IMG/VR virus record: IMGVR_UViG_3300028823_000248
Location: 1 to 32,335 of that record
DNA: 32,335 nucleotides
DNA from: a virus
Reading direction: 5' to 3' (one strand)
The position numbers and the translations under genes were made by a program. The notes under the pieces are model-generated. The model worked only from the letters and a program-made list of their open reading frames with translations. It made no database searches and had not been told where the DNA came from. This document shows, piece after piece, positions 16,008 to 22,468 of this stretch (position 1 is its first letter; each line of letters starts with the position of its first letter).

Positions 16008-16035
16008 CGGGAGGATGCGGGAGGATGCGGGAGGA
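16008..16035. repeat. 10-bp tandem repeat CGGGAGGATG
   Basis: Nearly three exact tandem copies of CGGGAGGATG, the same motif core as in the palindromic sites (site 4 of the family). It lies between the early terminator and the replication promoter. A protein binding once per DNA turn would see all copies on one face (inference from the 10-bp period). Confidence 0.6.
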
Positions 16036-16037
16036 AC

Positions 16038-16069
16038 AAAAAAAAAGCGGAGCCATTAGACCCCGCTTT
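16038..16069 (-). terminator. Intrinsic terminator of the early operon
   Basis: On the minus strand AAAGCGG pairs with CCGCTTT across a 12-base loop and is followed by a run of T (A run at 16038-16046 on the plus strand). It lies 12 bases after the stop of the 164-residue gene, in the right orientation to end the early transcript. Confidence 0.75.
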
Positions 16070-16080
16070 CAATCCATTGA

Positions 16081-16575
16081 TCATTTTATATCCTTACAAT
16101 CCGTTTCATATATGATTCGCATCCTGCGTTTTTTCTTTACAACGCATCCATCCACATTGGAAACATTTTTCAGGATCAGGACATAATAAACCCATTTTAT
16201 TTTTCTAGTGAGTTCATATGAAAATTCCCCGGTGTATTCATCGAAGAATTTTTCAAGTTCCCATTTTTCGCCTGAATTGTCCACCAATTCATGGGCAAAG
16301 GCAACCGCTTTTATCGTATTTTGCTCATCGTTTTTGCAATTGCCTAAGAACCGGATATAATCTTCCATATAATCTTCCCAGTAGGTGCCGATCTGGAATT
16401 CCATAATTTCGATCAGGTCTGATGGCATTATTTTTTCCAGATATTTCTTAAAAGCTGAATGACGGCGCAACTGTTTTCGTGCATTCGTTTTAAGTAAATC
16501 CGCTTCATGTATGGTTGATTCATACTTTTTCTGCGGATCGTGATTAAACGCAAAATTCAGTTCCATGTCATTCAA
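16081..16575 (-). CDS. Hypothetical protein, 164 aa
   Basis: Charged, helix-rich protein (DLLKTNARKQLRRHSAFKKY; EFQIGTYWEDYMEDYIRFLG) with a basic C-terminus (VVKKKRRMRIIYETDCKD). Last gene of the early operon, overlapping the upstream gene by eight bases. The basic tail could bind nucleic acid, but no family is recognised. Confidence 0.65.
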   Translation of the reverse strand: MNDMELNFAFNHDPQKKYESTIHEADLLKTNARKQLRRHSAFKKYLEKIMPSDLIEIMEFQIGTYWEDYMEDYIRFLGNCKNDEQNTIKAVAFAHELVDNSGEKWELEKFFDEYTGEFSYELTRKIKWVYYVLILKNVSNVDGCVVKKKRRMRIIYETDCKDIK

Positions 16576-16999
16576 ATTTTATGGTATAGAAATCGGTGAT
16601 CTTTATTTCCGGTCTTTGTATCACCTCGCCGTCAAGCGTTATAATTTCCTCGGATTTGGGGATATTTTTCAACAATGCTTCCCTTTCCTTCAATTGCTCA
16701 CGCAATGCCACCCAGCGGGGATCGGTTGAGAAATCATAGTTTTTCCGTTCGCCTTTCGTAATCACCGCACCGTCAAATGAGAAACTTTTTTCCTCATATT
16801 TCGATATTTCATCAATCACGGCTTCACGAAAACGGTCATCCTTGCGTACAAGATTGATCACGTTTTCCAATGATTTCATGAGCAATTCCGTGCCGAGGGG
16901 ATTGACGTCACCACTCAGGGCGAACCTTAATATTTCATTTGCCAGATCAATTTGCTTTACTGCGGTATCCGGCACATGGGATAATAATTTTATTTTCAT
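16568..16999 (-). CDS. Conserved phage protein beside the ERF recombinase
   Basis: A 143-residue protein whose C-terminal half shows SFDGAVITKGERKNYDFSTD followed by a coiled stretch ALREQLKEREALLK. This KYDFS-Asp-Trp pattern followed by a Glu/Lys helix is one I know from phage recombination/replication operons next to annealing proteins; its biochemical role is not established. It starts with the TTTGAACC leader, 11 bases after the ERF gene. Confidence 0.6.
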   Translation of the reverse strand: MKIKLLSHVPDTAVKQIDLANEILRFALSGDVNPLGTELLMKSLENVINLVRKDDRFREAVIDEISKYEEKSFSFDGAVITKGERKNYDFSTDPRWVALREQLKEREALLKNIPKSEEIITLDGEVIQRPEIKITDFYTIKFE

Positions 17000-17010
17000 G
17001 GTTCAAAGTT

Positions 17011-17583
17011 TTAAATGGATTCAGATAACAATAATTCCCGGTTTTTTCGTGACATGCGGTATTTTTCGCTAATGCGTTCAATCGTGCCGCCTTCATTGAG
17101 ATATTTTATGGCTTGTAGCCATTGTTCACTTCCGGGGTTCAGCCACGGTTTTTCAGATTCAGTTTCCTCAAACTGAACATGGGCGGGTTTTTCATCGTCA
17201 CTCACATCAATATCCTCTTCGGTGACAATGCCAAGGATCGATGAAAAAGTATAGCGCCTGAAATAAGATATACCTGCCCCAACGGATTGGTATTTATTCA
17301 TGTTCTGGAAATTCACGTCAGGAATGGGCGTTTCCATTTCAATTTGTTCCCCGGATTCAGTATGAAACAGGACAGTCTTGAGTCGCAGGGAATCGGATTT
17401 CTCGCCATTGATCAATTGCGTTACTACCAATTTATGTTTAATCAGCAACGGTTGAGCAACGGCATAAATTTGATCCAGCGAAGCATATTTGTACGAAAAT
17501 TTCGCACCTTTTGCCTCGGTTTCTCGCTTGATCTGAGGACATTCTTTTTGGAATGCACTCAAAGCCAACATGAGTTCTTTCAT
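17011..17583 (-). CDS. erf: ERF-family single-strand DNA annealing protein
   Basis: A 190-residue protein with the ERF superfamily core: KFSYKYASLDQIYAVAQPLL, KHKLVVTQLIN, ETPIPDVNFQNMNKYQSVGA and GISYFRRYTFSSILGIVTEE. ERF proteins anneal complementary single strands, circularise or recombine phage DNA and act without RecA. The acidic EEDIDVSDDE end of the core is typical; the last 50 residues look like a small helix-turn-helix (GTIERISEKYRMSRKNRELL). It lies downstream of the DUF932 gene, after a hairpin that may tune its expression. Confidence 0.9.
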   Translation of the reverse strand: MKELMLALSAFQKECPQIKRETEAKGAKFSYKYASLDQIYAVAQPLLIKHKLVVTQLINGEKSDSLRLKTVLFHTESGEQIEMETPIPDVNFQNMNKYQSVGAGISYFRRYTFSSILGIVTEEDIDVSDDEKPAHVQFEETESEKPWLNPGSEQWLQAIKYLNEGGTIERISEKYRMSRKNRELLLSESI

Positions 17584-17614
17584 AGTAAAAAGTGTTTGGT
17601 TATAAATAAAAAAT

Positions 17615-17642
17615 AAAGATGATCCGTTGCCGGACCATCTTT
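17615..17642 (-). terminator. Hairpin/partial terminator between DUF932 and ERF genes
   Basis: On the minus strand AAAGATGGTCCG pairs with CGGATCATCTTT around a GCAA-type loop (two internal mismatches), followed by ATTTTTTATTT. The position, 12 bases after the DUF932 stop, and the T-rich tail fit an intrinsic terminator or attenuator inside the early operon. Confidence 0.55.
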
Positions 17643-17653
17643 AAATATAATCA

Positions 17654-18754
17654 TTATTTTGCACGTTTCAAAAGCATTTTTGAAGCGATATCCTCGAGTT
17701 CCCGTCCCCTTTCGCCATCCTTTTCAGAACGGTTACGGGCAACGGCGGTCATGCCCTGTGCCAATTTCAATAGGGTGGGTTTCCCCTCAACCCCGTCCTC
17801 GGCTTTGCCATTCATCAAAATTGCTTCCAATTCGGTGATTTCCCCGCTTGAAATTCCCATTTTCGGCAATTGCTCAATTTCCTTGGGAATCTCAATTTCA
17901 ATCAGGTCGGCGGCCTGTAAAAGTTTGACCTGATTCTCAACATTTGACGGATCATAAATCGTATCCACGGTGTCGGTGACGATGGCGGCTATGGCTTCCG
18001 TATCCTTCCGGACTGTGGATTCACTGATGCGGATATTATCCGGAATCCTTGCGCCAAGGTGAACTTCACGGATCATATTTTCACCCACCATCCCATTCGT
18101 ACATCTCAGGTTGATGGTGAAAGTCTGCAATTGCAATGCCGATTTCCCGAAATTTGAATTCCGAAGCCTTGCACCGAAAATTTGCCATAATGAAGGGGCA
18201 TTTTTCAGGGGGACGTGTACCAGTTCAGGACTGACCACTTCGATGAAATCAATATCGTCATTGGAATAGGCATCGACCAGAACCGCTTCTTTGTTCATGG
18301 CGGCCATCAAATAAGCCTGAAAGATCAATGCTGTATTCAGTCGGCGATAGCGCTCACTCAAAACGCCCCGGATTTTCTCATCCACCAACCTGACCAACAC
18401 TTTTTCATTTTTGACGTTTTCGGCATGAGTATTCAGATTGAAAACGGCGAGTTCACGTTGCCATAGTTTCCCCTCATCGTTTAGTATGTTCATGTATCGG
18501 GAAGGAATGCCCAACCTTTCACTCATTTGACCGAATGCATAGCGTGAGAATTCGTTATTGTCGCCATTGAACCCGGCAACTTTGATTTTCCCGGCATCAT
18601 TCAATCCGAACTTGAGTTGTTTGAAATAAGGAACGTAATCATTCAAAAGTTCCCCATCGTGTTGGATTTTGGCGATGGTGTCGCCTATCGAAATTTGCCT
18701 TTTGCTTAACAAATTGTCCAACTTCGATTCCATAATTGCTTTTTCTGTTTTCAT
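17654..18754 (-). CDS. DUF932 family protein
   Basis: A 366-residue protein recognisable by VDEKIRGVLSERYRRLNTAL, FTINLRCTNGMVG and REVHLGARIPDN, the central pattern of DUF932 proteins found in many phages and plasmids. Family function is unresolved; members often sit beside recombination genes and may be involved in DNA maintenance or anti-defence. Its start overlaps the upstream 53-residue gene (ATGA). A central domain of about residues 60-260 is followed by a helical tail ending in basic residues (MLLKRAK). Confidence 0.85.
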   Translation of the reverse strand: MKTEKAIMESKLDNLLSKRQISIGDTIAKIQHDGELLNDYVPYFKQLKFGLNDAGKIKVAGFNGDNNEFSRYAFGQMSERLGIPSRYMNILNDEGKLWQRELAVFNLNTHAENVKNEKVLVRLVDEKIRGVLSERYRRLNTALIFQAYLMAAMNKEAVLVDAYSNDDIDFIEVVSPELVHVPLKNAPSLWQIFGARLRNSNFGKSALQLQTFTINLRCTNGMVGENMIREVHLGARIPDNIRISESTVRKDTEAIAAIVTDTVDTIYDPSNVENQVKLLQAADLIEIEIPKEIEQLPKMGISSGEITELEAILMNGKAEDGVEGKPTLLKLAQGMTAVARNRSEKDGERGRELEDIASKMLLKRAK

Positions 18755-18912
18755 TTTTCTAAATTTTTAAGTCTTGATGCTTCCATCCATGCTTTCATAA
18801 CCGATGGAAATGGCCCTTTCAATTCATAACCTCTTTTTAATTTAGGTTCTTTATTGAAGGGATAGGCGATCCATCGTTTTTCGCCTTTTTTACGGACTAT
18901 ATACCATGACAT
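18751..18912 (-). CDS. Hypothetical protein, 53 aa
   Basis: Begins MSWYIVRKKGEKRWIAYP and ends in a basic helix (MKAWMEASRLKNLEK). The ATG at 18912 is preceded by a good CGGAGGA ribosome-binding site, rare in this genome, and the stop overlaps the ATG of the DUF932 gene. The compact basic, Trp-rich sequence looks like a small beta-strand protein. Unknown function. Confidence 0.7.
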   Translation of the reverse strand: MSWYIVRKKGEKRWIAYPFNKEPKLKRGYELKGPFPSVMKAWMEASRLKNLEK

Positions 18913-18926
18913 GATCAGTCCTCCGT

Positions 18927-19148
18927 TTAATAATCAATAATTTCCCCGTCAATATCCTCGAGCAATTTGTCGAGGTTCGGATCATTTGTAAGATATCCAT
19001 GATCGTCAGAACAATATATTTTCAGTTTGGTCAGCAAATAAGCATCGTAATAGGAATTCTCAGGAATGATTTCGTCAAGAATGCTGATAACTTCATTGAG
19101 CATATCCTGTGCCTGTTGTATTTTCTCCAATTTATCATATTTATTCAT
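18927..19148 (-). CDS. Hypothetical acidic protein, 73 aa
   Basis: Start placed at 19148 (MNKYDKLEKIQQAQDM), just after the upstream stop; longer frames would overlap the preceding gene. Helical first half, very acidic end (LDKLLEDIDGEIIDY). Small acidic early proteins can be DNA mimics or inhibitors, but nothing specific supports that here. Confidence 0.6.
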   Translation of the reverse strand: MNKYDKLEKIQQAQDMLNEVISILDEIIPENSYYDAYLLTKLKIYCSDDHGYLTNDPNLDKLLEDIDGEIIDY

Positions 19149-19158
19149 GGCGCAAAAT

Positions 19159-19422
19159 TTAAGATTGTTTGGCGTAGAATTCCAACTGAGCGATCCTTTG
19201 CACAGCATTGGAATAATGGGAACAAAGCGCACCGGCTACAGATGCCCATGCCCGAGCCGTTATCCAACCGAGTGAATCGTTTTCGTCCTTTGATTCATTT
19301 TTTTTCTCGGCTACCATAGCATCGACTTCATCATCCACGATTTTAGCAATAGCATGGATGGAAGGGGGGCCGTAATTGGATTCATTCTCCAATTCTTTCA
19401 GTATTTCCTTGTAAGTTTTCAT
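19159..19422 (-). CDS. Hypothetical helical protein, 87 aa
   Basis: Contains IAKIVDDEVDAMVAEKKNES and WASVAGALCSHYSNAVQRIA, predicted mainly helical, acidic overall. The leader before the ATG (GATTAACATTTTGAACT) is nearly identical to that of the replication initiator gene. Function unknown; second gene of the early operon. Confidence 0.65.
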   Translation of the reverse strand: MKTYKEILKELENESNYGPPSIHAIAKIVDDEVDAMVAEKKNESKDENDSLGWITARAWASVAGALCSHYSNAVQRIAQLEFYAKQS

Positions 19423-19433
19423 AGTTCAAAATG

Positions 19434-19751
19434 TTAATCGTTAATTTTTCGTTTCATCATTTCTTCGAGGTAATCCTCGTCATATTTCATGGGAATCATA
19501 TCGCCTTCGTCATTAAAAAAAGTAATCCAGAATTCACATAGGCGGGTGTCATATTCCCGTGGTTCACTGAAGCGGGTATATCGTTCATCGTATCGTATGA
19601 CCACGTGACCATCATAATTCAATATCCGGTCTATACATTTATGATCAATGATTTGGAACGGGATCAACTCCGTATCAGGATCCAAAGGTGAAATTTCCTG
19701 AAGTATTTTTCCGGCAATTTCACGAAGATGGAATTCATTTAAAGTTTCCAT
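19434..19751 (-). CDS. Hypothetical early protein, 105 aa
   Basis: First gene of the early operon, acidic (FFNDEGDMIPMKYDEDYLEE), with a beta-like centre (HVVIRYDERYTRF). It follows the 315-base structured leader, so it would be the first protein made after infection. First-expressed genes often take over or disarm the host, but no motif identifies a target. Confidence 0.65.
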   Translation of the reverse strand: METLNEFHLREIAGKILQEISPLDPDTELIPFQIIDHKCIDRILNYDGHVVIRYDERYTRFSEPREYDTRLCEFWITFFNDEGDMIPMKYDEDYLEEMMKRKIND

Positions 19752-20066
19752 AGTTCACAAATTAAAATTTTTAAAATTCGGTCGCCGGTATCCTCGGAAT
19801 GTAGGTCATGAAAACATGCTGAACATATCCCAGTCTTGACGTCATGGCGATGGCGCTCGGTCATCGGGTGCGCCCATACATATATATACGGTAACCCCTA
19901 CTTCTGTCAATGTCACTGCCCACTTCATTGGTTCACTTACTTTCCCGGCTCTCATAAAACTGATCGACCTTCTTCATCCATTCTACTCCCGGTTTGCAGT
20001 CCCGGTTTCCAGGCTCAACCCGCCTCGCATGTGCGGTTCAAGTGGTCGTCAGCATGTCAAAGAACT
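19752..20066 (-). ncRNA. Structured early leader RNA / possible ncRNA
   Basis: A 315-base transcribed gap between the early promoter and the first early gene, with no plausible minus-strand gene. It is visibly more GC-rich in parts than other gaps and forms strong hairpins on the minus strand: AACCGC/GCGGGTT (20038-20017) and ATGGGCGC/GCGCCAT (19877-19850). Two AAACCGGGA repeats lie at about 20008-19988. It starts with a boxA-like sequence. Candidate roles are an antitermination leader, a riboswitch-like element or an independent small RNA. I do not recognise a known RNA family; some group II intron-like flavour (CCGCACATGCG) was considered and not accepted. Confidence 0.45.
20055..20065 (-). 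promoter_or_regulatory. boxA-like antitermination sequence
   Basis: GTTCTTTGACA on the minus strand matches nine of eleven positions of the bacterial rRNA boxA GCTCTTTAACA. It lies within a few bases of the predicted early transcription start and just before the hairpin-rich leader, the arrangement expected for a NusB/NusG-dependent or phage nut-like site. Confidence 0.4.
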
Positions 20067-20072
20067 ACATTT

Positions 20073-20103
20073 CAAATATAAACATTATACTTCATTCTAC
20101 AAT
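20073..20103 (-). promoter_or_regulatory. Bacteroidetes-type early promoter
   Basis: On the minus strand ATTG (20103-20100) is followed after 19 bases by TATATTTG (20080-20073), an exact TAnnTTTG -7 box. An A/T-rich stretch lies upstream (about 20105-20135). Transcription would start near 20066 and run into the early operon. Confidence 0.6.
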
Positions 20104-20270
20104 GGAAAAAAATAATAGTTACTTTTTTTAATATGTTTGGTAACACGTTCTTTTCCAATAATTTGGAACAGGTCTGAAATTATTCAGATCGGTTTTCGTG
20201 CCGCCGAACATGGTTCTATTTCCTGAAATTTTTGGACATCAAATATAGAATGGTTCCTTGATCCGATCAA
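20104..20270. other. Gene-free segment upstream of the early promoter
   Basis: A/T-rich sequence with several short inverted repeats (for example CAATAATTTGGAACAGG and CTGAAATTATTCAG). No gene or known element recognised. Together with the 151-bp repeat next to it, this is one of two good candidates for the replication origin. Confidence 0.35.
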
Positions 20271-20421
20271 TACATGCGACATATACAAATATTTATATAC
20301 TTCATCACGGTAAGTTATTGACCACTACATATTTAGGTGATCACAGTGTAAGCAATACGGATATACACGGATGCATACTGGATGCGGGAGGGTGCAGGAG
20401 GATCAATCCTGAAATGTCCTG
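20271..20421 (+). repeat. 151-bp imperfect inverted repeat element, copy B
   Basis: Plus-strand partner of 2504-2654, the same length with no gaps and about 76% identity by hand alignment. It sits between the late terminator and the early promoter, so it is not between any gene and its own promoter in the coding direction. The palindromic GGAGGATCAATCCT core is at its right end (20381-20411). See copy A for the conserved blocks. Confidence 0.85.
20381..20411 (+). promoter_or_regulatory. GGAGGAT/ATCCTG palindromic motif, site 5
   Basis: Reads GATGCGGGAGGGTGCAGGAG then GATCAATCCTG: a direct repeat of TGCRGGAGG leading into the palindrome AGGATCAATCCT, 20 bases before the terminator A-run. Confidence 0.5.
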
Positions 20422-20430
20422 AAAGAAATG

Positions 20431-20454
20431 AAAAAACCCCGCTTGGCAGCGGGG
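20431..20454 (-). terminator. Intrinsic terminator of the late operon
   Basis: On the minus strand CCCCGC TGCCAA GCGGGG forms a six-base-pair GC stem followed by TTTTTT. It lies about 90 bases after the u-spanin stop and ends the late transcript in the correct orientation. Confidence 0.85.
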
Positions 20455-20545
20455 CGAAAAAGCATTCCTTGGCTGGGGACACTTTGAACTATGAATCGAA
20501 CCCAAATATACCGAAAAATGTCCAAATTGGCAAACTATTTTGCCT

Positions 20546-21055
20546 CTAATTTTTAAGGATTCCCCTCAATAAAATGAGCAAAATGATCAATACAAGCGCA
20601 CTGATCAATATTTTCGTCCACAGCGGTATGAATCGTTCCGGCACAGTATGAACCTCGGTGATGTATAATCGTTCCCAATGATCAGACGCCCTTAATGCAG
20701 AATCCAACCTGAATTGCAATGTAGTGTCCTTTTGAATCAATATGACATTGACTTTTGAAAATCGACCCCGCACATCAACCCAAGCCTTTGCCAATGCAAG
20801 ATCAGTTTCCGCAAAGGCGGTATCCGGGGGATATAATTCAGGTTCAGTATTGATTTCAACCGTATCGAAAATATACCGCCACGAATAAACGGTATCCCCC
20901 GGCAAATACCGGGAGATCACCGTGTCACGATAAATCGTGGTATCTCGAATGGTAAGGACACTATCAATATCAGGCGGGAATTTTTCAAGGCATTTCCTCT
21001 GTGTAACGCAAGAAACCGATAGCAAAATAATCAATATGGCAAACCCGACTTTCAC
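20546..21055 (-). CDS. Unimolecular spanin (u-spanin)
   Basis: A 169-residue protein with an N-terminal lipoprotein signal (MKVGFAILIILLSVSC, acylated Cys at 16) and a C-terminal membrane span (about residues 147-165, ILISALVLIILLILL), joined by a beta/coiled periplasmic linker of about 125 residues. A lipid anchor at one end and a membrane span at the other is the diagnostic layout of u-spanins such as T1 gp11, which fuse inner and outer membranes in the last lysis step. It is the last late gene, after endolysin and membrane proteins, which supports the role. Confidence 0.8.
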   Translation of the reverse strand: MKVGFAILIILLSVSCVTQRKCLEKFPPDIDSVLTIRDTTIYRDTVISRYLPGDTVYSWRYIFDTVEINTEPELYPPDTAFAETDLALAKAWVDVRGRFSKVNVILIQKDTTLQFRLDSALRASDHWERLYITEVHTVPERFIPLWTKILISALVLIILLILLRGILKN

Positions 21056-21618
21056 GGACTGTAACTGAACAATGCCTCTGCGGAATCAATCGTCAGGTCT
21101 GCGGTGTCACCTTCATACTTGCATCGTGCCACCAAAGTGATCACATCAGCACTGGTTCCGGGAATGGCTACGACCCAAGTGAAATATTCACTTTCATCCA
21201 CGTTCTGAAATTCTACCGGCATGACAGAAACGGATGTTCCCTCCAAAAGAATGTCGATCAGGATGGGAACCAGAGTATCTATCTGCATGTGCAGTCGTAA
21301 AGTGAGATATGCAATGCCATCCTCGTCAAAGGCGACTTCCTGACCAAGCAACGTTTCGGTGAATACATCGCCTAAATCCATATCCGTGGAATCGAAATAC
21401 GTCAGCAAAGTATCTTCATCATCCAAGGAAAGAGGGGTTAATGCGCTACCCGAAAGCAATAGCATCTGCATATCTTTTAAGGGATGCAGTCCCCAACGAT
21501 CAATGTAACAGAATCGCCCTCCATTATGGATTATCGCACCATTTTCGAGATTGATCCCGCCGAGTTTTTCATCCCGCCCTGCCTTTATTTTATAGGCGGT
21601 GTTTTTTAATTTTCCCAT
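21052..21618 (-). CDS. Hypothetical protein between endolysin and spanin, 188 aa
   Basis: An acidic, beta-rich soluble protein (GGINLENGAIIHNGGRFCYI; ITLVARCKYEGDTADLTIDS) with no signal peptide. The alternating hydrophobic strands and Asp/Glu/Thr-rich loops resemble a virion or baseplate-associated domain more than a lysis protein, but no family is recognised. It overlaps the spanin gene by four bases. Confidence 0.6.
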   Translation of the reverse strand: MGKLKNTAYKIKAGRDEKLGGINLENGAIIHNGGRFCYIDRWGLHPLKDMQMLLLSGSALTPLSLDDEDTLLTYFDSTDMDLGDVFTETLLGQEVAFDEDGIAYLTLRLHMQIDTLVPILIDILLEGTSVSVMPVEFQNVDESEYFTWVVAIPGTSADVITLVARCKYEGDTADLTIDSAEALFSYSP

Positions 21619-21630
21619 TTTTTAAAATAT

Positions 21631-22089
21631 TTAGGTTTGTAATTTTCTCAATTGCCGGACTGCCAGAATCCTTTCTTTCGGGTAATCCTTGAAGCATACG
21701 GAATTGTCCTGATTCCCCCCCAACAAAAGCACATTGTTTCCCCGGTAACGTGAAAAGATGCCCACATGACCTTTCCAAGAATTGGGATCATCCCGCCACG
21801 TAACGACAATTTGCCCCGGTTCGGCATCGGCAATCTCAATAAACCTGCCAATCGTAAGCCATGACCGGGCATTTAATTGTCCTGAATTTTCCAATCCGAG
21901 TTCGATGGCAACCCAATTTATAAAGGCCGAACACCACGCCGTTTCATCCGTCTTTACCCAATCGAATGGCAATACCGAAAAATAACTCAATATTTCCGGG
22001 GAATTATCCTCCGGCCCTGCCATTTCACGAACCCCCAATTGCGACATGGCTTTTTTTAATATCCGATAGTTCAGGACTTCTTCGTTCAT
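21631..22089 (-). CDS. Endolysin, TIGR02594-type CHAP/NlpC-like amidase
   Basis: A 152-residue enzyme with start chosen at 22089 (ATGA overlap with the upstream gene; an in-frame ATG at 22104 is possible). The Cys-His pair is AWCSAFINW (Cys53) and KGHVGIF (His108), followed by GGNQDNSV (Asn126), the pattern of the TIGR02594 family of NlpC/P60-like peptidoglycan hydrolases. It cuts the cell wall at the end of infection. There is no signal peptide, so it needs the holin to cross the membrane. Flanked by membrane proteins and a spanin. Confidence 0.85.
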   Translation of the reverse strand: MNEEVLNYRILKKAMSQLGVREMAGPEDNSPEILSYFSVLPFDWVKTDETAWCSAFINWVAIELGLENSGQLNARSWLTIGRFIEIADAEPGQIVVTWRDDPNSWKGHVGIFSRYRGNNVLLLGGNQDNSVCFKDYPKERILAVRQLRKLQT

Positions 22090-22283
22090 TGTTTCGGCTT
22101 CCACAATCCTAATGTGATCCCTTCAAGCAACGAATCCTTCGCCGTGATCAGCGCCCACGACAAAACCCATAATGGCATCACTTCGGCAAGTGCCAATTTT
22201 TCCTTCCATAATAGAAAACCGCCGAATAATGCAATGAGTATTCCCAATGCCGTGGTAATCCAATTTTGTAGTCTTTCTTTCAT
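22086..22283 (-). CDS. Small membrane protein, holin candidate, 65 aa
   Basis: One clear membrane span (about residues 11-27, TALGILIALFGGFLLW) and a second hydrophobic stretch (LAEVMPLWVLSWALITA), with a charged start and basic end. Size, position directly before the endolysin and four-base overlaps fit a class II holin. Confidence 0.6.
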   Translation of the reverse strand: MKERLQNWITTALGILIALFGGFLLWKEKLALAEVMPLWVLSWALITAKDSLLEGITLGLWKPKQ

Positions 22284-22468
22284 AGGTCAAAATATTTAAA
22301 GGCTTTCAATCCCATGACGAATACGTATATCACCGCCCAAATCCCTGCCAACCATATGTCATTTTCCCATTTCCCGGCATATAGCAAAAATAAAACAGGG
22401 ATGGTGGCAATGATGACTACCCAAAAAACCAATTTCAGGTAGATAGGTGCTTTATCATTTTTTGCCAT
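22280..22468 (-). CDS. Small two-span membrane protein, 62 aa
   Basis: Two membrane segments (about 10-30, YLKLVFWVVIIATIPVLFLL, and 38-53, WLAGIWAVIYVFVMGL) with a short loop between them; four-base overlap with the next gene. Either this or the next gene could be the holin, with the other as antiholin or accessory protein. Confidence 0.6.
   Translation of the reverse strand: MAKNDKAPIYLKLVFWVVIIATIPVLFLLYAGKWENDIWLAGIWAVIYVFVMGLKAFKYFDL

Larger units (their letters stand above)
15862..16080. other. Regulatory gap between early and middle operons
   Basis: A 219-base gap with no convincing gene. In transcription order it holds the early terminator (16038-16069), a 10-bp tandem repeat (16008-16035), a palindromic ATCAATCCTG motif (15932-15960) and the promoter (15878-15911). 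A 64-codon minus-strand frame runs through all of these and is not called. Confidence 0.7.

Noticed and set aside
15890-16084. 64-codon minus-strand frame between the early and middle operons
   Set aside because: It runs through the terminator, the tandem repeats and the promoter, and its composition follows those elements.
19752-20066. Group II intron or retron remnant
   Set aside because: Some CCGCACATGCG-type hairpins looked similar, but there is no reverse transcriptase in the genome and no intron boundary or domain V could be traced.
19836-20081. 81-codon plus-strand frame rich in Cys, Ser and His
   Set aside because: Opposite to every supported gene, lies within the early leader RNA and promoter, and has no ribosome-binding site or recognisable domain.
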